DNA of 64,000 nt from assembly GCF_000275845.1 (NCBI RefSeq), contig NW_006766883.1:1883163-1947162 (forward strand), written 5' to 3'. Every line of letters begins with the position of its first letter. The stretch's first letter is position 1. Below the pieces are notes generated by a model, which was not told the origin of the DNA, searched no databases, and was given only the letters and a program-made list of their open reading frames with translations. Below, piece by piece: positions 1-10,388 of this stretch. A program made the translations under genes and the position numbers. The stretch comes from Dichomitus squalens LYAD-421 SS1. Taxonomy: Eukaryota > Basidiomycota > Agaricomycetes > Polyporales > Polyporaceae.

Positions 1-206
1 CTCGAGAAGGCAAAGTGGCAAAAACAATATTGCTGTATAACATGGAAATGACGAGTAGCCACGGTCGGTTCTGCATTTCACCATAGCCTTTTCAGGCGAG
101 ACTCAAGTTCCGGACACGATGGTCGTGCATTGGCTTCGGGGTAGCAAAGCAATATGAGAGTAAGGTATAATAAGAGGCGCACCCCATTAATACTGATGTT
201 ATACGC

Positions 207-1241
207 TCATAGCTGGTTCCATAGAGGAGAGTTGTCTACACCAAGTTTCTTGCGGCCGAAGAAGTACCATCGGCCAGGTCTGTCCTTGCCTAGCTCGCCT
301 TGGGCGAGATGGAGCGTACTTCGCAAACCACCAGGGACAGTTTGACCAGCTGTCAAGCGGAGGTTCTCGAACGTTGTGGCACCCTTGACCCTTTTGTCCT
401 TCTGCTCCTGTTTGGCCGCGATCATCTCTTTGAGGGCGAGGGGTCGCGCCAGCAAGGTGTCCTGGACCGAACGGGTTTGTGATGGACGCACAGATGCGCA
501 AGAAGAACGGGACGTACAACGTGATCCTCTGCCTGCTTCGTGAGCTCTGCCACTCCTTCGCCGCCTCGGTACCTCAGGACTTTCCGGAGGTTCTTGCGCG
601 TGACCGTCCTCAGCTGCCCTCGCTCGTCGACTCCCCTCTCCCGTTCACGCTCGATCACTTCGTCCACCTCCGGTATGCCAGAAGCCACAACACCTTTGAC
701 GCCCTGCTGCTCCACCTTCCTCCCCAGCAACTCCCACCCAACAGCGCGAGCAGTCATCGCGAAGCGTAGGTCCCTCGGGTTGTCTACAAGCTCGAGGATG
801 GCATGAGGTGCGTTGTCGCCTGGACGGTTGCCGAATTTGTGTATCCTCGTGTAACCGCCAGGTCGATCAGAGTAGCGTGTTGCGAGATCGGTGAAAACCT
901 TGGGCACTAGAGACTGGTCGAGGAGGAAGCCGGTGGCTTTGCGGAATGCGGGGATATCGCCCTTCTTGCCCAGTGTGATGATCTATCAGGTCGCTTTTAG
1001 ACTTCACTGGCTATCAAAAGGGCCTAGTGCTGACCTTCTCTGCCAACCTAGCAGCATCCCTCGCCTTGGGAAGCGTGGTCTTGATCTGCTCATGCTGGAT
1101 GAGGGACGTGACGAGGTTCCTGTCAGACACGGAGGTGAGCCCGCCACAGCAACCAAATGAGGCATAAGAGACAGACCTCAGCATGAGCATCCTATGCGAG
1201 GACGTCCTCGAGAACTTGCGGAACGCGACCCCATGCTTCAT
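207..1241 (-). CDS. Mitochondrial large-subunit ribosomal protein bL17m
   Basis: Component of the mitochondrial ribosome large subunit, equivalent to bacterial L17 and yeast Mrpl8. Four exons on the minus strand: 1177-1241, 1035-1119, 518-982, 207-461; phases close to give 289 residues. The joined N-terminus carries the L17 hallmarks in order: an initial KHG..FRKFSRTSSHR basic stretch, NLVTSLIQHEQIKTT, then GGYTRIHKFGNRPGDNAP. Residues beyond about 140 form a lysine/arginine-rich extension absent from bacterial L17 (about 127 residues) but usual in fungal mitochondrial forms. The start is the first Met directly before the L17 core; no cleavable presequence is obvious, as in bacterial L17, where the N-terminus is itself the rRNA-binding end. 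Family assignment is strong; exon edges rest on splice consensus plus conservation. Confidence 0.9.
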
Positions 1242-2302
1242 CGTGGTCGCTCACAGCGATCGTGAGTGGGCGACTACACGCTCCTTCCGCCTCTGTCCTG
1301 AAGCGCCTACGGATGCGGCCATCAATCTGGGCAGGCGGAGTTCGAACGATGAGGACGCCGCGGAGATCAAGAGGGACTTCGCATATGACGCTCTAGGTGT
1401 TGGTCATGTACTTATGACGACGATCTCAACTGCTTCTTCCACAAACCACGCTGCACGGAGGCACTGGGTGCAGAACCCTCTGTGTAACATCTCATTCATA
1501 TCGAGTCTGCGGCCCCTGCCGCTCCGACTTGACTCGGACTGCCTGCTGTACCTTGTCCGATGACCTTCAATCTCACATACCCGTCAGCTTTCTAGATGGG
1601 CTGCCAGTGTTCATGGATCAGGTGGTACTTTGGATGCACACAGTTCGCGATGACATGCTTCCATACGTGGTGTCGTATGGATAACGATAGGAATCTATAT
1701 TTCACTGACTCAGTAAGCCATGGGCGGTCAGCGAGAGGACACGTCTCTGTCGCTCGAATCCATCTCAAACAAGCACCAGCATGTGGGCCTTTACGGGAGT
1801 TGTACGGCATGCTCATAGAACGATAGCGGGTGCAATAGGCCGGGGGACCGTGTAGGGTAGGGAATTCCTGATGCCCCAAGAGGGTTTGGTTAGCTGGTGC
1901 GACTACAATCATCGCAAAGTTATGCACACCTGTCGCCTGGGAACGACGTCGGGCGCAGTCGAGCAGGTATCAAGCATTCCGCGTTCATCAACGTCATGCT
2001 CCCCCGAGGAGTTAAGGGGAACAGAGAACGCAAGGATGACGACGACGCTGGTCAACAGCCGGTGTTGTTCTGGGCGCCTGAGCAACTCTACCTCGACTTT
2101 CTGGAATGCCGTCTTCGTAATGATGCGCTCACCAGTAGTGCCAGTAGTGCACTCTTGATCAACGCCCCGTACCTAGTCGATATGGCGAAGGCCCCTTCGG
2201 TTGCAATGTGCGCTCAACGGAATATCCATTTGGACGATTCGTACCCATACCCCATACCAGAAGCCCCCTTTCCCGCACCGATGGGACCGTGCATGGCCCA
2301 GT
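1242..2302. other. Intergenic, no supported gene
   Basis: About 1.06 kb between the start of bL17m and the stop of the SMP-30 gene. It should contain the bL17m promoter and the SMP-30 3' UTR. Several open stretches of 60-130 codons exist on both strands, but none has recognisable family sequence, a codon pattern like the neighbours, or splice partners. I see no repeat or RNA gene here. Confidence 0.6.
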
Positions 2303-3687
2303 CTAGCCCGCAAATTCGAACCTCCATTCACCACCGGCGAATTGACCCGATAGGTCGACGACGAACACGTTGCCAGAGTCTGGGAAGGACGACTGTCGGC
2401 TCGCGTCGCCACCGCACGCCCCACAATGCGCCGTGGTCACGTAAAGCTGGTCGTTCTTCGGACCTGCAGACGCGTGCGCAGGGACGACACCGTGAGCATT
2501 GCACGTCAGTCGTTACAGCTGCCCCGCTGCAGATCTACAGCCAGCTCCCACTTACCGCCGAATGCGCACGCCGTTACGTTCAATGCCGTAGGGAAGAAGA
2601 CTTCGAGATCCATCTGCCCTTCCTTGGTGTACCTGATAACTCTGGACCCGCCCCAGCTGCGGGACATAGGTGTGCCAAGGCGACGATTATCAGTGTGTGG
2701 ATCGTCAGGGGAGAGACTGAAGAAGGACAAACCGAGCCGACCACACCCCTCCGTCCTTATCGATGCAGAGACCATCAGGGTATGTTCCCTCGGGAAGGCC
2801 TTGTGATAGGGCGTCGACAAAATCGCGCTTGCCCGCGACCTTCCCGTCTTCATAATCATACGCGTATATCTTGTTCTTGAACGAATCGGTGAACAGCCTA
2901 AAGTTAGTGACACTTATCTGAGATCTGGGGACATCGCGGCAGAAGATGACACAGTGCCCACATGGTTTTGCCCTCGTTGGTCCAGCCCAGACCGTTGCTG
3001 TCCTGAAGGATAGGTCAGCCGGAAAACACGGGATGTGAAGTTAGTGCTTGCCGTGAACGGCCCGGGCTCGAGCACATCACACACACCGCGTGCGGGGTCG
3101 TAGATGTAGAGCTGACCCGGTACGCCACGCTCCGGATTATACAACGTTCCCGCAACGAAACGTCCCTGCTGGTCACAGGCGCCGTCGTTGAACCGGGTGT
3201 ATGGCTGGAAGCTCTCAGGGATTGGCTGGCTCAAGTATCTGAGTTTCGAGCCGTCCTCGATAAGGGCGAACCCATTACGCGCTGCACATGCCAGCTGTCA
3301 AGACGACCCCTGGGTGAGCGACGGCGAAAGGCGATTACCAGAGGTGAGCCTCTCACCCCTTTGCCACCTCGTCTGAGAGCTAGACAGGTTATCGGTTCTT
3401 CAAAATGTTCGACTGAAAGCTCCTCCGACAAGACGTGGTAGTGGTAGAGCTTGTCATGCTCAGCCGTCAGTGCAATGTCGGAATCTCCAAAAAAGGACAC
3501 CACACTTTGTTCTGTTCGATGTCAATGAAGTGTAACGTCAAGGTGCTTGGATCATATAGCGGACCTGTTGTGCCGTGAGGTGATCGAGACGTGGCGCTGG
3601 GTGACGAAACGATCAAAGAATACCTTCGCCCAAGCTGCACTTCGTCTGAAGAAGCGGCTTCTGCACAACGATGCTGCGAAGGGGCAT
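2303..3687 (-). CDS. SMP-30/gluconolactonase/LRE family protein
   Basis: A six-bladed beta-propeller sugar lactonase of the regucalcin/SMP-30 family, which hydrolyses aldonolactones using one divalent metal. Eight exons: 3624-3687, 3506-3564, 3357-3449, 3052-3294, 2962-3002, 2733-2897, 2556-2656, 2303-2463; 308 residues, normal family length. Visible motifs: LGEGPLYDP near residue 19 (metal-binding Glu), TRFNDGACD in the middle (Asn ligand), DSNGLGW, LPEGTYPDGLCID (Asp ligand) and SGNVFVVDLSG at the C-terminus. The fourth intron (3003-3051, 49 nt) starts with GCAAGC, so it is a GC-AG intron; no GT donor in the area restores GPFT-DSNG. No signal peptide, so probably cytosolic. Substrate cannot be told from sequence. 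Confidence 0.9.
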
Positions 3688-4066
3688 GGCTTCACGAGGG
3701 GGTATTGCAAGGTTAGCACGGCGCTGGAAGTCGACGAAGTAGTGGGGCGCGGTCCGGGGCAGGAGAGAATAAATACCAAAGTGTCTATGACGGCCGGGTC
3801 ATCACAGGAGCGGCGGGGAGACGTAAATCATCCATTCGGAAGCGGTGCCGCTGTTCGTCGACTAGTACGACGCCGATTCCCCGCGTCCGGGATGTAAGCT
3901 TCACTTCTCCAGTGGAAACGAATTTAACTGCATCAAGCAGGTGCCGAACGTTCGAGACCAAAGAAGCTCGTCCACGCCCTTTGCCTTTGAGATAATGGAG
4001 TGACGAAACGGAAGCAACGATTGCGATTACTGGACGAGTGCGGTACAGATAGAGATATGCTACAGA
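3688..4066. other. Intergenic: SMP-30 upstream region and ACP 3' region
   Basis: 379 bases between the start of the SMP-30 gene and the stop of the ACP gene, both on the minus strand. Expected to hold the SMP-30 promoter and the ACP 3' UTR. I see no gene or repeat. Confidence 0.55.
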
Positions 4067-4687
4067 CTAGTGCGCTGGAACAAGACTTAGCAAATCGTAA
4101 AGATTGCCTGAAACGGAACGGCACTTACCCTCCGGTGTCTTGGCAATATAGTCGATAGCTGTTAAGGGGAGGCTCCGGGTCAGGAGGGTATAAGAGACGA
4201 GAAGCGAAACCACGAGAACGCACCCTGCTGCACGGTCTTGATCTCATCCGCTTCCTTGTCGGGAATTTCGATGGCGAACTCCTGTAGTCATTTGAGCCAG
4301 TCAATCGACCACAATAGACAAACCATGCGAACCTCTTCTACAGCCATCACAACCTCCACAGCATCCAGACTGTCAAGCCCGAGGTCCTCCGAGAATGCGG
4401 CTGTTGTCGAGAGCTGATTGAACACGTCACGTCAGCACACCTCAGGCACATCGGAGCACTTTCAACAGTCTCGCGCGCACCTTTGACCGGTCGACCTTTT
4501 CAAAGCTCTTCAACACGTCAAGCACACGCGTCGTGATATCCTCTTTTGAGAGACCTGCGGCAGCAGAATATGCTGCACGAGGAACGAACTGGCTGCGCGC
4601 CGCGAACGCAAGACGGGGGGCCACAACCGAGCGGGTGGCGACGTTGACGTTGCGGGCGGCGAAGTTGCGAGCAGCGAGACGGAACAT
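4067..4687 (-). CDS. ACP1: Mitochondrial acyl carrier protein
   Basis: Carries acyl chains on a phosphopantetheine arm for mitochondrial type II fatty acid synthesis (octanoate for lipoate), and binds LYR-motif proteins of respiratory complex I and Fe-S assembly. Exons: 4481-4687, 4333-4413, 4224-4281, 4129-4158, 4067-4074; 127 residues. Residues 1 to about 42 form an Arg/Ala-rich mitochondrial presequence beginning MFRLAARNFAARN. The ACP core follows, with the attachment site in EDLGLDSLDAVEVVMA (the Ser of DSL takes the phosphopantetheine). The last exon is only 8 nt and supplies the end of an Ala codon, His and stop, giving the ending TPEAH that I associate with fungal ACPs. Introns are 51-67 nt. 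Confidence 0.93.
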
Positions 4688-5696
4688 GTCTGTGGTTTTG
4701 GAGAAGAGGTGGAAGACGCGGTCACCAGAGCTGCAACACCTCACACACGTCAACTCCGCCGCCGGGAGTCGCCGATACCGCCAACAGGCGCCCACAGTCT
4801 CGCCGCGTCCAGACGCGCTGAGTCCCCGTGCCCGTGTTGGCTTCGTTGATGGGTGTTCCTTACCTGGGGCTTGCACTCGGACTGACGAAGTCACCGCCTT
4901 ACGAGGGTCCTCATTGAGGCTATTCATTATAGCTCGAACTGCCAATATATCACCCGATGTCAACGAGACAGGATTCTCGTCGATTGAAGGATAATATTAC
5001 GAGACGCGGCAGGATGAGTATGCTCTACAAGGTGGCCAATTTGCTCGACAGTATCGGGGTACATAGAAGCACTGAGGTGTATCAAGCAAGGCGTACACTG
5101 GCCTCAAATGTGTCGATATAGCGTTCAAAAGCGATTCTCGAGTGATGTCAGCTCAACGATGCGTGGCGGAACATAGATGTCTGATGGACACAAGATGATA
5201 CTCAGGACAGTCGGCAGTGGCAGCGGTGAGTGAAAGACTGGGTGGCGACGAAGGAAGAATGTGTAGCGGAAACACAAATATACGCAACTAGCCAGGCCAG
5301 AGACGCAACATGGAGAAAGCAGAGCACTCCCGCTATGATAGTCTACACAATGTAGACAGGAGGCCGAGCACAAGGAAAGACAGCTCGAAGAAGACTATAA
5401 GTACTGGAGAGGCAACGAAATAAACGCCCATTAGAGGTGGCTGAAAGTGGGTTCCGGCAGTGGCCGATCAACTATGCAGCAGCAGTCACGGTGGCTGTCA
5501 CCCCGTACGAGTCTCCGGCCAACCATTACCGACTGCAGCAAGATCGTCAAGGTGAGAGCCTCAAGTATCGCAGTTGGCTTCTCGCTGACACTGTACTCTA
5601 TCTATTTCACTTCCTACTACTAGGTTCGTCTATCTCCTCGACTCACCAAACTCCGCGTTTTCACCTCCGTTCTGCAACTGCCCTTCCAGACACGCC
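4688..5696. promoter_or_regulatory. Divergent intergenic region, ACP and uL13
   Basis: About 1 kb between the ACP start (minus) and the uL13 start (plus), so it must contain both promoters. A pyrimidine-rich stretch lies directly before the uL13 start (about 5620-5690), a common arrangement at fungal ribosomal protein genes. An AT-rich stretch near 5394-5400 (actataagta) could be a TATA element. No gene seen. Confidence 0.45.
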
Positions 5697-6472
5697 ATGG
5701 CCACCTTCTCCTCCACCCCCATCGTCATTGACGGCAAGGGCCATCTTCTGGGTCGTCTTGCTTCGATTATCTCGAAGCAAATCCTCAACGGCCAGAAGAT
5801 TACTGTCGTACGGTGCGAGGAGATCAACATTTCCGGCAGCTTCTTCCGCAACAAGGTGCATTCACGCGTTTGCGATCTATGCGGGGTAAATGAGACTTAG
5901 TGTCTTTGTTCAGCTGCGGTACCACAACTTCCTCCATAAACGCCATATCGTCAACCCGAAAAAGTCCGGCCCCTTCCACCACCGCGCCCCGTCCAAGATT
6001 CTCTACCGGGCCATCCGCGGTATGGTCCCCCACAAGACTGCCCGCGGCGCGGCAGCTCTTGAGCGCCTCAAGTTGTTTGAGGGCGTTCCTCCTCCCTACG
6101 ACAGGAAGAAGCGCATGGTCGTCCCTGAGGCCCTCAGGGTGTTGCGGTTGAAGCCTGGCCGCAAGTACTGCACGGTCAAGGTACGTCGTGTAACATATAT
6201 TTCTGGCATGAGGTCGATAATGAACACGACGGGATCCCTAGCGTCTGTCCCACGAGGTTGGTTGGGGCTACAAGGACGTTGTGGACCGCTTGGAGGAGAA
6301 GAGGAAGGTCAAGGCTCAGGCCTTCCACGAGCGCAAGGTGAGCGACAATGTTTTGCCTCATATGACACGCGGCGTCCTAACGGGTACGCAGACCGCGGCC
6401 CTCAAGCTGCGTCAAAAGGCCCTGGCAGATGCGACACCATCCTTCGAGAAGCTGGTGCAGCTTGGCTACTAG
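5697..6472 (+). CDS. 60S ribosomal protein uL13 (L13a/L16)
   Basis: Cytosolic large-subunit ribosomal protein. Exons 5697-5855, 5914-6180, 6242-6337, 6392-6472 give 200 residues, the usual eukaryotic length. It starts right after a pyrimidine-rich leader with an ATGGC context. Hallmarks: [20 protein letters not shown] at residues 9-28, then the NFLHKR and [11 protein letters not shown] motifs, [20 protein letters not shown], and the C-terminal helix ending in LVQLGY. All introns are 54-61 nt. The first and second introns contain in-frame stops, so unspliced reading gives only fragments. Assignment is secure. Confidence 0.96.
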
Positions 6473-6932
6473 ATGGAATGATTGCATGGCTCATCGCACC
6501 TGCTTTCCGCGCTCTTCTATGATTAGTGCCATGACATATTCCATGTACTACGCCTATAGCTTCCATATGCCTGTTACACGGGGACGAGGTTCGAATATGA
6601 TACTACCGTTGCCGAGTAGGACGGTCTACGGCCTCCGGTTACTTGTACAACACGATTTCTACCCTGCGTGGATACACTGGATTGTGATAGCCTAGAGTGC
6701 ACGCCGAGTCATTAGAGCTAAGCGCCAGCTGAGTCGAGTCGCCGCCGGCGGAGTGCGAAGTGGATGGTCCGCGCGGGCGGGGAGATGCCGAGACTGCGCC
6801 GGTCTGGGCAAGTCCTTCGCACCAGCGCCGCACCGTCTGCAAGCTTTTGCTCGCTCACCTCCACATCGCCCTGCCCTCTCCTCCTCCTCGCCCCTCTCCT
6901 ACGCCCCCCGCCCCTCTCTTCTCGCCCTCACC
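6473..6932. other. Intergenic: uL13 3' region and KH-gene promoter
   Basis: 460 bases between two plus-strand genes. The last 100 bases before the KH start are strongly C/T-rich (runs of cctcctc and cgcccc), typical of a fungal pyrimidine-rich leader. Nothing else recognised. Confidence 0.5.
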
Positions 6933-8024
6933 ATGCCCTCCGACGCCCCCGCTACTCGTGACGCTGGTGCGCTCTCCCATTTCTCGATCTACTTCCTTCG
7001 GGCTAATCAATCTCGTCTGTAGGCTCTCCTCCTCAGTCCCGCTCTCCCTCCCCGACCGGCGCCGACGACAGTCTCACTCTTCGTGCGCTCGTGAGCACCA
7101 AAGATGCTGGTGTCATCATTGGAAAGGCGGGCAAAAACGTCGCAGAACTCCGGGAACAGACCGGCGTCAAGGCTGGCGTCAGCAAAGTCATTCCCGGCGT
7201 CCATGAGCGGGTTCTGACTGTAACTGGCTCCGTGGAGGGTGTGGCAAAGGTGTGTATGGCTTCTTCGGCCGCTATCTAGCAGAATCTCAAGCATATCATA
7301 GGCGTACTCCCTCATTGTATCCCAACTCGTCTCCGCCAATCCCTCCTCCCCCGTTACGTCCAACTCCTCTTCGCCTACCACTGCCATCCGCCTCCTCATC
7401 TCACACAACCTCATGGGCAGTGTGATTGGCAGGAACGGTCTGAAGATCAAAGCCATCCAGGACTCCTCGGGAGCGCGGATGGTTGCCTCCAAGGATATGC
7501 TCCCCCAGTCCACAGAGCGCATCGTGGAGGTGCAAGGGTCATCCGAGTCGATAGGCCGGGCAATCGAAGAGATTGGTCGCTGTCTTCTCGAGGACTGGGA
7601 ACGTGGGGTCGGTACTGTCCTTTTCCACCCTGGCACGGGCGACGAGCGTTCGGGTCGTCGCACGCACCCCACCGGCCGAAGGGCTAACGGCGACGGGCGC
7701 GGGCGCACATCACCTTCACCAAACTCGCCGTCATCACCACAAGGGACCAACCTCCGCACTCAGAACATCTCCATCCCGTCCGACATGGTTGGGTGCATTA
7801 TCGGCCGCAACGGAACCAAAATCACCGAGATTCGACGACTGTCTGGCTCGAAGATCTCCATTGCGAAGGAACCGCACGACGAGACCGGCGAGCGCATGTT
7901 CACCATCGTTGGGACTCCCGAGGCCAACGAGAAGGCCCTCTTCCTCCTCTACAACCAGCTCGAGAGCGAGAAGGAGAGGAGGGTCGGTCGTGACCAGCAG
8001 CAACAGGAGGAGTTGCAGGACTAG
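6933..8024 (+). CDS. Triple KH-domain RNA-binding protein (PCBP/hnRNP-K type)
   Basis: Probable poly(C)-binding/hnRNP-K-like regulator of mRNA stability, localisation or translation, related to yeast Pbp2/Hek2. Exons 6933-6966, 7023-7249, 7302-8024; 327 residues. Three KH domains can be seen from their GxxG loops: GKAG at about residues 45-48, GRNG at about 130-133 and GRNG at about 255-258, each in the usual (I/V)IG(K/R)xGxxI context. A Ser/Pro/Thr-rich linker lies between KH2 and KH3, and the C-terminus is Glu/Gln-rich. The start is the first ATG after the pyrimidine-rich leader; the first exon is just 34 nt. No nuclear localisation signal is clear. Confidence 0.88.
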
Positions 8025-8752
8025 CCGCGAACAGTTGTCAGGTGCTAGCAGGTCCAGAAGCTTGATACGCTCTGGGCGGCGATAGGTGAGGCTCGCGTTC
8101 ACGCTCCCGACGCGTGCCTCTCCGTGCCGACCCAGTCCCCCAATATCAGATAGCCCCCCAATATCGGACAATCTCCTTCCGTCCCACCGTCCCTCCGACA
8201 TCTGTCAGCCAGTACCTCAGCGCTTGGCTGCGGTTCTCCCATCTCGTTCCTTGTTTCCCGTCATCCTCTCTCCTCTCCTTCCCTCTTCCCTCGTTCTCTT
8301 GTCCCCACCAAAAATCGCCGAAAACTCCTGATAGTGTACCTCCCCGCCTCGAGCTCCTATCTTGACCTCTAGTCCGTCGCGTTATTGTCTCCCTGTCCTT
8401 CCCTTATGTAGCACACACCTCTGATTCGCGGGCCAACATGATGCTTTTAACTCACGGGCCTCAAACTGACGTAACTGGGCTCTACCATAGTGCTTTCGTG
8501 CATCTCGCGCGCCTCATAGACAGTAAAAGTATGCGTATGTTAATTGCTATCCATGGTCAACAAGGACATTGCTTTCGCGTGCAGTACCTCCTCGGTGTCT
8601 GTAAGGTTAAAACTGAAACTGAAGCTTTCGTCATCGCCGCCGGCAGTGATCGCACTGAGTTTGGGTGCAGCCCAACACGCATTTGCCGACATCAAAAAGT
8701 TTCGCGCAAGAGACGGGCGCTCCTTCGTGCTCTCTGCTCTGTTTGGACTCGG
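8025..8752. other. Intergenic/UTR region between KH and NUFIP1-like genes
   Basis: About 730 bases. From 8080 to 8420 it is strongly pyrimidine-rich, with a near-duplicate of about 13 bases (ccccaatatc, at about 8148 and 8159). It can be read open upstream of 8753 in the NUFIP1 frame, but that sequence looks like leader DNA rather than protein. The NUFIP1-like promoter and 5' UTR probably lie here, and a 5' UTR intron is possible. Confidence 0.45.
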
Positions 8753-10295
8753 ATGCAGCCAAATCGCCCCCAGGCACACCAGGGCGTGCCATACTACTCT
8801 GCTCACGCTGGTCCCTCTTCTGCCAACATTGCCGCGCAAGCGGTCACTGCTGCGCTTTCCAACCCATACGGGCAGACCCAGTTTGGCGCATACGGCCAGG
8901 CCGCCCACTATGCGCAGGCGTACGCTCAGTACTACAACCAGGCAGGCCCCTCCGTGACGGCTGAAGGTTACACGATATCCTCTACATATGTCCCTGGGAC
9001 CAACTACAATCAACGCAACCCTCCCCACAATGCGCGTCCGAACGCCCCACAACGCCCGCCGATGCATGGACACGGAGGAGGGCAAGGTCCAGGGGGCTGG
9101 TACCAGCCTGGTACCTCGAGATGCTCTCAGCAGGGTTGTTCGTTCACCGGGTCGAAAAAGAGCGTCGAGCTGCACATGATGGACCGGCACCTCATCTATC
9201 CTCCCGGCTGGGATCACAGGAAGAAGAAAAACGACTGGGACGCGGACCCCAGCCTCAAAGGGTGCGTCTGCCCGTGTCTGTTGCTGGGTGTATGCGTACT
9301 TACCCGTCGCACCTGCAATTGTAGGAAGCCGGTTCCTATCCAGGGCACGAGTCTTCGCCTCGACACGCCTGAGGCGATTGCTGCGTGGATCGCGGAGCGC
9401 AAGAAGCGGTTCCCGACCGCGCAGAACGTAGCGGAGAAGGAGCAGAAGAAACGCGAAGCGGTACAGCGCGGTCAGCTCCCGTTCGACGATGGGCAGAGGA
9501 GGAAGCGGCGGAGGATGGATGCCGACAGAGACGGACAATCAGGGAATACCAGGGGACGAGGGGGGCAGCGAGGGCGGGGACGAGGCAGAGGCAGGGGCAG
9601 GGGTAAAGGGGGAGGGGGAGATAGCGGTTGGGATGGAAGGAGACCCCACGAGCAGCAGGACGGAGCTGGCGCACCCATTGCTACGGAGGCATCCACGGGT
9701 TCACGTACGGGAGTTGCGGCAGCTGCAACACAGCGTCCAGAGGAAGACGTGTCGTCGAGCTCGGATTCAGATTCGGACAGTGCTCCAGAGGTCGTCTCGT
9801 CTAAAGCACCTCCAGGGGTTGAAGCACATGAAGCACACGATATGATTATGGATGTCGACGACTCCGGCGAGGAAGAGGCGAGAGAAGATGTTGAGACGCA
9901 AGAAAGGGCTCTTAGCGTCCCTGAACCAGTCAAGAAACCTCGACCCAAGCAACCTCGAAGAACGCCGCGCAACCCTTTCGCACAGCGACAATCCCTACTC
10001 CGGAATGTAAGTCACCCTACTCGTCGAAGCACCTTCGCTGGTCAGTACTTATGAAGGTCTGCAGCTCTTGCTACCCGAAATTCGCATGACTGTCTCCAAC
10101 CTCTCGCAGGCCATCCGTTTCCTCGTCGACAACGATTTCTTGGACAACGTCGAGCTCAAGCCCGGCCAGGCAAATGAGCGCATGATTGAGGTTATTGGAG
10201 ACCAATCTACCGTGACCGATGATCCTATTGTCGGCAACGCTATGTTGAACGAGCCCGCAGCATATTCAGTCGCACAAGACATCATAGAGAAGTGA
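8753..10295 (+). CDS. NUFIP1-like zinc-finger protein (box C/D snoRNP assembly, Rsa1-type)
   Basis: Probable homologue of human NUFIP1/yeast Rsa1, the scaffold linking Snu13/15.5K to the R2TP machinery in box C/D snoRNP assembly. Exons 8753-9261, 9325-10006, 10065-10295; 473 residues. Order: Ala/Tyr/Gln-rich low-complexity N-terminus (residues 1-115), a C2H2 finger starting at about Cys124 (CSQQGCSFTG..HMMDRH), then the NUFIP1-type segment with TPEAIAAWIAERKKRFPT near residues 180-200. That is followed by a Gly/Arg-rich RGG-like stretch, an acidic Ser/Asp patch, a Lys/Arg/Pro segment and a helical C-terminus. The first intron (63 nt, 9262-9324) has no stop and is in frame, so its retention would insert 21 residues. 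Met8753 is chosen because upstream in-frame sequence is not protein-like. Confidence 0.8.
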
Positions 10296-10388
10296 GTTGG
10301 ATGCTACATATCCCATCCGCACCCCGCGGAAACCCTTGTATATGGCTACATATTAGCAGTGATAGTAAAGAGGGTGGCAGTGATGGTG

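Noticed and set aside
1897..2880. 327-codon plus-strand open frame
   Set aside because: Runs antisense over five SMP-30 exons and introns; no domain features.
5890..6522. 210-codon plus-strand frame reading through uL13 introns
   Set aside because: Contains the second uL13 exon but then runs through two introns; the spliced uL13 model explains it better.
7007..7759. 250-codon minus-strand open frame
   Set aside because: Antisense to the KH-domain gene and without recognisable sequence.
8540..9538. 332-codon minus-strand open frame
   Set aside because: Antisense to the NUFIP1-like exons, which carry clear domain sequence; its own protein is Arg/Ser/Leu-rich with no family features, as expected of a shadow frame in GC-rich coding DNA.
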